Notes under the pieces: generated by a model
The model's database searches: none
Seen by the model: the letters and a program-made list of their open reading frames with translations, nothing else
What the model was told of the DNA's origin: nothing
Position numbers and translations under genes: made by a program
Source: Vombatus ursinus
Taxonomy: Eukaryota > Chordata > Mammalia > Diprotodontia > Vombatidae
DNA: 64,000 bases
Reading direction: 5' to 3'
Assembly: GCF_900497805.2 (NCBI RefSeq)
Contig: NW_020948739.1
Span: 14,619,593-14,683,592 of the forward strand
Shown: positions 55,864 to 64,000 of the stretch, in pieces
Position numbering within the stretch: position 1 is the first letter of the stretch
How the letters are laid out: each line of letters opens with the position of its first letter

Positions 55864-58800
55864 TGGCTAGTTGATTGGTTGATCATTTTCCTTCGTTCTC
55901 AAAGAGGACAAAAATGACATCACTATGTTGGGATCCAGTACAATGTGTTCAATTACAGATGATCAGACCATTATGAGCTCAGAAGGCTCTACTACATGTT
56001 GAGTACAAATAGTCACATAAAAATTTGGAGTGGAGATGTCTCTAAATTTGCACATTAACATTTCTTTAGAGATATTGCAACTCTGCTTCACTAATAAGAG
56101 CAAAGCAACTTCTTTGATGCAGACAAGATATGCTGAGCAATCTTTTGTCAGTGTCTCTCATGTCATGCAATTGATCCCAAAGTTCTTCACAGAGACCTTG
56201 AGAGTGTCCTTGTATTGCTTCTTTTGGTCTCCACGTGACCACTTGTCTTGTGTGAGTTCTTCATAAAATAGCCTCTTGAGTAAATATACGTTTGGCATTC
56301 TAACAAGATGGCCAGTCCATCAGAGTTGTGTTCTTTGCAGTAGAATTTGAATGTTAGACAGTTCAGCTTGAGAAAGGACCTCAGTGTCTGGTACCTTATC
56401 TTGTCCAGCAATCTTCAGAATCTTCCTAAGACAAGTCAAATGGAAGTGATTCAGTTTCCTGGCATAGCACTAGAACACTGTCCAAGTTTCACAGATACAC
56501 AATGAGATCAGCACAATGGTTCTGTAGACCTTCACCCTAATACCTCTTCTCTTCTACAGAGGCTTTCTTCAGAGCTTTCAAGAACACTGAGCTAGCTCTG
56601 GCAATGTGTGAGTCAACCTCATCATTTATGTGTATATCCCTGGAAAATACTGCCAAGGTAAAGTTAACTTATCTTCAGCATTCAAAATCTTTCCATTTGC
56701 TGTTACTTATGGTTCCACGGATGGGGAGGCACTGGCTAGTGTAGAACCTCTATTTTCTTGATGTTAAATTGTGAATCCAAAATTAGCACAAGGGTCAGAG
56801 AATCAATCCTTACCCTGTTTGCAGCTCAGCCTCAGAGGCTGCACTGGGTTCACAATCATCTGTGAACAAAAAGTCACACGCAAACTCTCCCTCTACTTTG
56901 TCTTTTCAAGTTAAATAATTTGCCATCAGTACAGTAGCTGACTTTGATGCCATTTTCATCCTCATTGAAGGTGTCTGATAACATCACTGAAAAGAACATG
57001 GGAGCAAGCACACAGCCTTGCTTCACTCCATTGGTGACTGGGAAAGCACAGGAACATAATCCATTATCCAAAAATCATGCAAGCATTTCATGGTGGAACT
57101 GGCATAGAATATTGATGAACTTCTCTGGGCATCCAAATTTTGCCATGATCTTCAACAAGCCCTCACGGTTAACAGTATCAAGGCCTTAGTCGGATGCATA
57201 AATGTGTACAGACCCCTATTCTGCTCCTGGTATGTCTCCTGGAGTTTTTTGGGCAGCAAACACCATATCGACCATTCCTTGGCCCTTTCTGAAGCCACAC
57301 TGGCTCTCAGATAAATGACCATCTTCCTGGTGAAGGATCATCCAATTAAGGAGGACTCTGGCAAGAATCTTGCTGCCAATGATTAAAAGAGAGGCCCTAC
57401 TGTGATTGTCACAGGATAACCTATTTCCTTTTCCTTTATAGAGATGGACAATGGAGGCATCCTTGAACTCCTGGGAGATAACCTCCTCTTGCCATATAAC
57501 CCAGATAATTTCAGGTGGCTCTTAGATGAGCAGTGGATTCCCTGCCTTTTAAATCTCAGCTGGAATAGAATCAGCACCAGGTGCTTTGGCACATGAGAGG
57601 AGCCTAATGGCATTCAAAACCTCTTCTTCAGCAGTAAGTTAGGCTAGAGAAGGATTGACTTTAACCTGAGGTATACAGTCAATGGCTTCAGCATTACTTG
57701 ATGAAAAGTCTGTTCAGAATGCTCTGGAAGTATTTAGCCTGTCTCTTCAGGATCTTTGACCTAATCAGGGTTCATGATGGTTGGAACATACATCCCGATG
57801 ATGGCGGCAGGGCACTTTTCTGAAAGTGGAAATTGTCTGTCCTTCATTCCTGTTAGGAAGCATACATGCTTGTTCACTAGATTAGGTTTGGTTGTGAAAC
57901 CTATACCAGTTTAATGGTGCTCCCCATCACTGTGGTTACTCCAGAAAAACATGTATCCAGCTCCAACTCTGGTGAGCTGGTCTTCATTTGCCATCCTTGT
58001 TTCACTCAAGGCTGATATTTGGATATGATACCCGCTGAGTTCTTTCACAAGAGCTGTTTGTCTCAAAGGGCTACTGGATTTCATGTTGTCCATAAGTATG
58101 TACACATCCCATGTATCAATGATGAGTAGAATCATCTTTGCAAAAGTTTTTATGCATTTTTTTTTGTGTTTCGACTGCAAAATAGGATCCCTGCCTGCCA
58201 TGGTAAGTAGGCCAGGGTTAAGTTAAATACCATTTCTAGCCCATTCCCCATGCTAGGAGGTGAAAATATGGTCCTTAAAAAAGGCTGTTCAGACACCCAC
58301 AGGGCTGTCAAATCTCATTGCTGCTTCAGTCCAGTGAGAAGACAACCCTGTGCCCTGGGCTGCCTATGTGCAGGGTGGTATCTACAGCTCCCACTGTATC
58401 TGCACTTGCTGCTTTCTCACTTGCCTGTTGCCACAGGACTTTGAGGTAAGTAAAAATGGTAAAATGGCATGGGTAATGTCTTTTGATTTGTCCATAAATT
58501 GGATTTAGATGAGGCAGAGTTGTGCGAAGTTGCCTGGCTTACTCTCTGTTCCAGAGCCAAAGGAGTCGAATGGTAAGACAAAAGTCAAGATGATTTGTGA
58601 TGACTTAAGATGCAGTGGATGACCTTGATGTCTTCCACGTCTAGCCAAGCTCTACATGCTCCACAATGCCTGTTTCAGCTGCCTCCATGTCTATTGGAAC
58701 AAATTATTCTCATCCGCCCATTCTGCCAGGTGAGGTCTCCTTATGCTTGGAGTAGATACCCCTAACTCACCAATGGGTTTGAGGCCCGTCAGTTACCTTC

Positions 58801-58951
58801 AACCTGGTTTAGACTGTCTGCCAAAATGTCTTACTAGAGTATGGCCACTGCACATGCTACAGTTTCTTAGAGCTATAGGTGAGAGTAAGATGAATCAGGT
58901 GGACACCAAAGGTAAAAATCAGCCCTGAAAAGGGCTTGGCAGCACTCACAC
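55864..58951 (-). mobile_element. RTE-like non-LTR LINE, 3.1 kb, defective (inner layer)
   Basis: Minus-strand LINE of the type whose proteins are often named 'craniofacial development protein 2-like' (APE endonuclease plus reverse transcriptase). The endonuclease start is in the open frame 58201-57911 (TWDVYILMDN, ALSETRMANEDQLTRVGAGY). The RT has QCGFRKG-like text near 57290, and VTNGVKQGCVLAP with CTDGKLFNL in 57071-56874. The catalytic box at 56866-56849 reads FTDD instead of the usual FADD and is in another frame from the block before it. Between the endonuclease piece (about 57770) and the RT the element lacks several hundred bases, so there is an internal deletion. Many stops elsewhere. 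The 3' end is on the left with TGGTT/TGATT units (an AACC-like tail). Duplication (a)tataat at 55858-55863 and 59031-59036. Clade is from memory. Confidence 0.88.
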
Positions 58952-59030
58952 CTAATATAAAATAAAATAAAATAATATGATATGATATAGTATAGTATAA
59001 CATAACATAATATAATATAATGTAATATAA
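58952..59030. repeat. (ATAAA)n/(TATAA)n microsatellite at a LINE 5' junction
   Basis: About 80 bp of AT-rich pentanucleotides with GATAT and ACATA variants between the 5' end of the RTE-like LINE and its target duplication. Confidence 0.9.
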
Positions 59031-59153
59031 TATAATAGGAACTTAACAAATGTTTATTGACTGACTGCCCAATATCACACTGCTATAAAGTAGTAGGTCA
59101 AACCTAGGTTATCTGACTCCAGTTCTAGCACTCTTTCCACTGTACCACTTTGG

Positions 59154-61294
59154 TAGATACCATACATGTTTGACTCTCTTTATATGGCTCCACAATTATC
59201 AACTCATGCTCAATAATTTTTTATTATGATGAAAATGCCTAAGGTTTTAATCATGGTTTGGACAAAATAAGGCAATAGTGCCTATCTGAAATCTGATGGA
59301 CAGGAGGAGCTCTTTGCCTGAATGGATCTGGTTATAGAACAGAGCTGTTTGTTTGAATGTTAAGTAGGCTTATGAACATGCACTAGACTTCACAAAACTT
59401 CACAAAAAGGGCTTTTGGTCCTTGTGAAAATCAAGGTTTCCATCAAAACTAAAATAAAGATAGAAGTTATCATGCAGGTCAACATCCCATTTGCAATGCC
59501 TTCTTAGGCCCTAAAGTAATCAGTCATTTTAATAAACGATCAAGTGGAGAACCACCTGAAGAGTTTGATGAGCAAAAACCTAAGTAGATGGTCACACTAA
59601 CATAGTGCCCATAGTAAAATAAGATAGAACTCAGTTTAGAGAGAGACAGAGGTCAGTGAAATATTATATGTGTATCTAAGTTTACTTGAGAAGATACACT
59701 TTATCAAAAACAACATTTAAAAAAGGTTAGAAAGACTTAGCACTGTTTCTGAGTCTACCTATGTATGTAACCTAATAATTGTATTTACTGACCAGGTCAG
59801 AAAAAAAAAAGAAAGAAAGAAATCTCAAAACCTGTGATTGGAGTCACACAGATTCCTTGTTTGGCAAGGGGTCCTGATTTTAAAGTCATACTCTTACCTC
59901 TAAGGTAGTTACTTTAATTCTTTGTTTGACAAGAGGTCCTGATTCTAAAGAGTACCCTTAATTCTAAGGTAGTTACTTTACGCTTGAGGCATTGCTATGT
60001 ATTCTTTTTATGCAGACTCAAAAGCAAAGCTCTAATACAAACATAAGGACATCTGAGCTTTTCAAGAATCCCTAGAAACCTCTATCATTGAAATCAAGAC
60101 AACTGTATCTGAATCAAATCTCAGCATGATAAAGACAATGTGTTTTCAATCTTTCCAGAACTGTATTAGACTCAATATAAGAATAGGATATGGCTCACTC
60201 ACATGAATATTTAATTTTTTTATTCTCATGAACTCTGATAAAATTATTTTGGTAAAATCATACCAAGTCTCCATTCCAGTAGAATCTCATGACACTATTA
60301 GGAAAATGGAAATTGATGATCTGGTTGTTTTTTACATTTATGTCTACACCCAAATGCTGCTCTGGGAATCTATTATAAATTTTTTTTAAATTGCCTTACA
60401 ATATGTACTACAAAGTTATTTAACATAGCTAAGGGGAGGGGAGTCAAGGTATGCTTATATCAAAGTGAATTGGAAATTATATTAATGAATCAAATCATTA
60501 TTATGCAAATCCTCTAATATGTAATCATGGAGAAAAAGTATGACATCAAGGCAATTATTTATATTATCTAATAAATTTATATAATTTAATAAAATCCTCT
60601 TCAATTTGAGAAAGGTTTGAATCTAAAGAATGCATCTTTGTTGAACATGCTGATAAAATGTTAATTAAATATGTTATATTAATTTAATGTGAATTCCTTT
60701 TCACTTTAAATAGCTTAAAGGAAGAATCTTACTTTCCGAAATAACTAAACTTGATTTCATTCACACCTGATCTCAACTTTCTTATTCACTCACATGAAGC
60801 TACTCAAAGAATTGGACTCTCAAGATGTGCGTTTAGACTAACTCCACAGAGTGCTGGGAAGAAATAGATGTGAAGGGGACAAGAACAATATTTTTTACTG
60901 AGATCTCAAGCATCAGGTCTTTCCTAAGGCTGTAAGGTTTCAGAAAACCTTCTTGACAGCAGTCATCATCTCTGTTTAATTGTCTTTGTACCCCCCTCAA
61001 TAAAATGCACTTATTTCCCACTTTTCTTGTGAGCAAGGAATGTTTCATTTTTGTCTTTGTATTCTATGTACCTACCTGATTGCCTGGTCCAACTCTTGAG
61101 CTCTAAAAATTCCCATTGAATTGAATTGAAATAGCTGCTTAATGCATTTTTAATTACAGTCTTCCTTTATCCTCCATCATAGCAATGTTGTGCTTTCCAG
61201 AGACTTCTGCCCACATGTGTTATAAAATGAAGGGTATTGGATGTTAAGTTTAAAGGTAAGGCGAGAAGAATTCTGTGAAACTCACAGATTAAAA
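59154..61294. other. Intron 4, longest repeat-poor stretch
   Basis: About 2.1 kb with little that I can name. It includes the 65-bp tandem duplication at 59852-59980 and a weak LINE2-like tail near 60985-61085 (tgtattctatgtacctacct). It lies 0.5-2.6 kb downstream of exon 4 in transcript sense. Confidence 0.5.
59852..59980. repeat. Two-copy tandem duplication, 65-bp unit
   Basis: Unit 1 59852-59916 and unit 2 59917-59980 share tgatt-taaag and tctaaggtagttacttta blocks, with about 10 differences including one gap (about 85% identity). Confidence 0.88.
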
Positions 61295-61375
61295 AGTGGT
61301 CAGTTGGGTTAGAAGAGGCCTTAGAGATGATCTAATTTGACTTCCTCATTTTTCAGGTAAAGAACTGAAATTCTC
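61295..61375 (-). repeat. CORE-SINE fragment
   Basis: Reads ggttagaagaggccttagag, atgatctaatttgacttcct, ttttcaggtaaagaactgaa. Confidence 0.68.
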
Positions 61376-61783
61376 AGTTTCTCTTCTTATACTAATATCA
61401 ATTATTTTCTATTCATCCATGTGCACTATTTCATTTATTAAATTATTTTATATATGTTTAAAAGTTTTTGCCTCCACATCAATAATCGTGAAAGCACATC
61501 TTTTAAAAATTTACTGTGGTCACATGGACCAAAAAAGATAAAAAGGAAGATGGAAAAATTATAAGCAAGATATTATAAATATACAAATTGCAATTACAAA
61601 GAATACCTCTTACTTAGATATCTGCTCCAAACTTACTTAGTATTTTCTAAAATCCTTCTAAGGTCAGATAATTTTAATTTTCAACTGCTTTCCATGAAAT
61701 CAGCTGAAAGTCATGATTTGTAGTGGATTTGTATTATTTAAAGCCAAATATTTGAAACCCCCAAATCAAGAACAAGTCCTTAC
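61376..61783. other. Intron 4, first 408 nt
   Basis: Follows the exon 4 donor gtaagg (61783-61778). AT-rich, nothing named. Confidence 0.5.
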
Positions 61784-62016
61784 CACCTTCTTTAGTACAA
61801 AGATTGACGAGGTTGTGAACTGTGTCCATCAACTCCAGCTGTTGCTTCTGCAGGACACTGTTGTTACTGGTCGCCCTGTTTAACTGTTTCTCCAGTTCCT
61901 GGATTATGTATGTCTGACGAGTCACCAGGCTTTGCAGGTTCTCCTTCTCTTCCTTTAAAGTGTCCAACTCTTCCTTGTGTCTTTCTTCCATTTCTAGGAT
62001 TTTATGCTCTAATAGA
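61784..62016 (-). CDS. ANGPT1: ANGPT1 exon 4 (end of coiled coil) with tandem donor
   Basis: A 233-bp exon. Its first base completes a Ser codon from exon 3, then 77 codons follow: LLEHKILEMEERHKEELDTL ... TRQTYIIQELEKQLNRATSN ... ELMDTVHNLVNLCTKEG, and a last G starts the Val codon completed in exon 5. The Leu/Ile/Val heptad pattern is the C-terminal coiled coil that drives oligomerisation. The Cys in NLCTKEG is, to my knowledge, specific to ANGPT1 over ANGPT2 and supports higher-order multimers. Acceptor tttatttgtag lies before 62016. The donor region reads GAAGGTG|gtaagg; an alternative GT three bases earlier (after 61787) would drop one Gly and keep the frame, matching the known human isoform pair. 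Human has EGKHKEE for EERHKEE and LQGLV for LQSLV, from memory. Confidence 0.98.
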
Positions 62017-62683
62017 CTACAAATAAAGAGGTAAAATAACACTACTTAGTTCCGCATATATATTTAGTTCCTATCTGCTGTTGGTTTATAGTGTTTCACA
62101 TGCACTTAGATTGGATTTACTATGGGTATGCTTTTATTTTTAGAAACATAGATTAAAATACATGGATTGGTTTTATGAAGGTATACAAGAACTACATATT
62201 AAGCAACACATGAAAACCACCCCCCTTTTTTCCCTGCCCCTATATAGGTTATTTCCTGGAGGTACCTTATACCCAGAAAGTAGCTTATTCTGGCCCAAGT
62301 AATAATTGAAGCCAGGAGAAGAAATATTATAACTTCCATTCAGGGTCTGAATCCAATAAGAAAGATCTCATCTGATATAGTGGAACCATGCTGGAAAAGA
62401 AACATATGCATGGCAATAATCATAGTGTCTTGTATTTACATAGCTCCATTTACCTGGTGTTTTCAAAACATTAAAAGACACTGATGAATTTTCACAAGGC
62501 CGCCATGAGATAATTAAATATAAAGATAGAGGAACCATTCTGTCAGGAAGCAATAAAACTAAGATGAAATTGTAGGGAAGATTTGGAAAGAAGAGAGATT
62601 TCTATTCTGTTGCGTATTCTAATCACTACTCTAGGTTATCCTTCCATCTAAATGTTGATATCTTTCACCAGGTGAGATATAAT
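62017..62683. other. ANGPT1 intron 3, 3' end
   Basis: Acceptor-side sequence. A weak MIR-like scrap may lie at 62430-62525; nothing else named. Confidence 0.48.
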
Positions 62684-62684
62684 C

Positions 62685-62746
<62 letters not shown>

Positions 62747-62766
62747 TATATATATATATATATATC
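62685..62766. repeat. (GATA)n(TA)n microsatellite
   Basis: About 15 GATA units then about 9 TA units, 670 bp upstream of exon 4 in transcript sense. Likely highly polymorphic. Confidence 0.97.
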
Positions 62767-62879
62767 AATAGAGGCTTCTCTCTCTTTCTCCCTCATTCAT
62801 TACATATTGCCAATGAATGCTTAATCAACAAATCTAATGGTCTTTTCTCATTCTTAATCATTTTTGGACTTATCTGCTT

Positions 62880-63048
62880 TTTTTTTTTACCTATTTCCTC
62901 TTGGATTCTCTCTCCTCTGGGTTCTTATACTACTCCTCCTAGATTGTTTCCTATCTGCCTGACCAATCCTTTGCTCATTACCCACATCATACTCCCTAAC
63001 TGTAGACATACCCCAAAGTTCTGCCTTTGGCCCTATTCTCATTTTTTC

Positions 63049-63098
<50 letters not shown>

Positions 63099-64000
63099 CC
63101 CTGTTTCTGTCTGTCTGTCTGTCTCTCTCTCTTTCTGTCACTCTCTTTCTCTCTCTCTGTCTCTCCGTGTCTATCTCTGTCTCTTTCTCTGTCTTTGTCT
63201 CTCTCTGTCTCTGTCTCTCTCCCCCCACTACTCCTATGTATTTAACCGTCATCACTATGCAGATGACTCCCAGCTCTATATACCCAACACTCAGTTTCTC
63301 TCATAAACTCCAGTTGTAGATGATCATTTGCCTATCATATATTTCAAACTAGATGTCCCACAGACTCAGCATTCCTAAAAATAAAATTATTTTCTTTCAC
63401 CTTAAGCCCTCTTATCTTCCCTATTCTGTCAAAATCATTACTATCCCTCTGTGTCTCAGGTTCATAATGTCAGCATTATAATTTACTCTTCACTCTCCCT
63501 TACTTCATTTATCCAATCAGTTGCCAAATATTATTTCTACCTTCCCAATATTTCTCTCATCTGATCTCTCCTCTCCAATTTCAAAGCTACCACCTTAATT
63601 CAGGTTTTTACTACCTCTTTATTGTAACAATCTCAATTATTCTAACAATCTTCTAATTCATATTCCTGCCTCATCTCTCAAAACTTCAATCCACATTACA
63701 CATTATTACTGAAGTAATTTTCCTTAACCACAGATCTCATCATGTGACTCCCTTACTCAATCAACTCCAAGGGCTTCCTATTGCTTCTAGGGTAATATGT
63801 GAATTACTCTGTTGAGCTTTTAAACCTCTACACAGTCTGGTGTCACCCGCATTTCTAGTGAAATTGAACTTTACTCCTCTTCATTCACTCTCCGATCCAA
63901 GCAAACTAGCTTTCTTTCTATTTCTCACCAATAGCACTCCTTGTTCTCATCTCCATACCTTTGAATTAGATGTCCTTGCCTAAAATGTGCTCCCTCTTTC
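62880..64000 (+). repeat. LINE2 with part of its reverse transcriptase, running off the window
   Basis: Sense LINE2. The RT catalytic box is visible: YADDSQLYI at 63256-63282, followed by the usual downstream order tccaatcagttgccaaatat, agatctcatcatgtgactcc, ctccaagggcttcctattgc, and continuing to the window end. Upstream text ccccaaagttctgcctttgg matches the VPQGSVLGP region. A (TC)n tract sits between the two motifs. Frame is broken, so not functional. Confidence 0.85.
63048..63227. repeat. (TC)n/(TCTG)n expansion inside LINE2 RT
   Basis: About 180 bp of pyrimidine repeat placed exactly where LINE2 encodes the Ser/Leu-rich stretch between PQGSVLGPLLF and YADD. Open frames across it are low-complexity Ser/Leu. 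Confidence 0.95.

Larger units (their letters stand above)
55778..59067 (+). repeat. LINE2 3' tail, split (middle layer)
   Basis: Left part 55778-55863: attagactatgtgcttcttg, gagcaggaactgtcttttgc, agcacagtgcctggtatata. Right part 59036-59067: taggaacttaacaaatgttt, attgactgactg. Together they give a normal, strongly 5'-truncated LINE2 tail of about 118 bp. Confidence 0.85.
55717..59153 (-). repeat. MIR SINE, split (outermost layer of a nest)
   Basis: Left part 55717-55777: ctctcattttacagatgagg, aaactgaggcttagagaggg, ending gcttgcc. Right part 59068-59153: cccaatatcacactgctata, tatctgactccagttctagc, cactgtaccac. The 3.3 kb between them is a LINE2 tail that is itself interrupted. Confidence 0.85.

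Noticed and set aside
57383-58201. Endonuclease-like frames as a host 'craniofacial development protein 2' gene
   Set aside because: They belong to a broken LINE with RT, target duplications and a nested position; not a domesticated gene.
62887-63306. Open frames of 120-122 codons on both strands
   Set aside because: They are the translation of the (TC)n tract plus LINE2 sequence, not host genes.

Overview
The window is mammalian, almost certainly marsupial, nuclear DNA. It is AT-rich and intronic, with four short protein-coding exons in a dense background of old and younger retroposons. The marsupial call rests on the repeats: MAR1-type SINEs whose tail resembles an RTE (BovB-like) 3' end, poly-A-tailed tRNA-like SINEs with the 'gggcagctaggtgg' head, well-preserved LINE2 copies next to MIR-type CORE-SINEs, and an APE/RT LINE with an (AACC)-like tail. 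I cannot tell the species from sequence alone.

The only host gene I recognise is ANGPT1 (angiopoietin-1, secreted agonist of the TIE2/TEK receptor), on the minus strand. Exons corresponding to human exons 4, 5, 6 and 7 lie at 62016-61784, 32789-32662, 16834-16733 and 2674-2508. All have consensus AG/GT splice sites, open frames and matching phases. They encode the end of the coiled coil, the linker and the first part of the fibrinogen-like domain. Introns are about 29.0 kb (intron 4), 15.8 kb (intron 5) and 14.1 kb (intron 6). Exons 1-3 should lie beyond the right edge and exons 8-9 beyond the left edge. The exon 4 donor is a tandem GTGGTAAG that can include or skip one glycine codon.

Layout. 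1-2.5 kb: intron 7 start with SINEs. 2.5-16.7 kb: intron 6, with a 5'-truncated L1 (perfect 13-bp target duplication), a 290-bp purine tract, LINE2 and CR1/L3-like pieces and a palindromic hAT-type MITE. 16.8-32.7 kb: intron 5, with a 233-bp duplicated segment spaced exactly 1,750 bp, an L1 ORF1 fragment, and a strong G-quadruplex motif on the transcript strand about 425 nt past exon 5. 32.8-61.8 kb: intron 4, with a second MITE forming a near-perfect 95-bp palindrome, several nested insertions, and a 3.1-kb RTE-like LINE sitting inside a LINE2 tail that sits inside a MIR. 62-64 kb: intron 3 end, with a LINE2 reverse-transcriptase region split by a (TC)n tract.

I found no other host gene, no RNA gene, no CRISPR or bacterial-type system, and no endogenous retrovirus or LTR that I could support. 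The most unusual signals are structural: two RTE-like LINE insertions at the same position of two separate LINE2 tails, the gapless 233-bp duplication, the palindromic MITE, and the intronic G4 motif. Repeat families were assigned from memory of consensus sequences; borders are approximate unless a target-site duplication is given.
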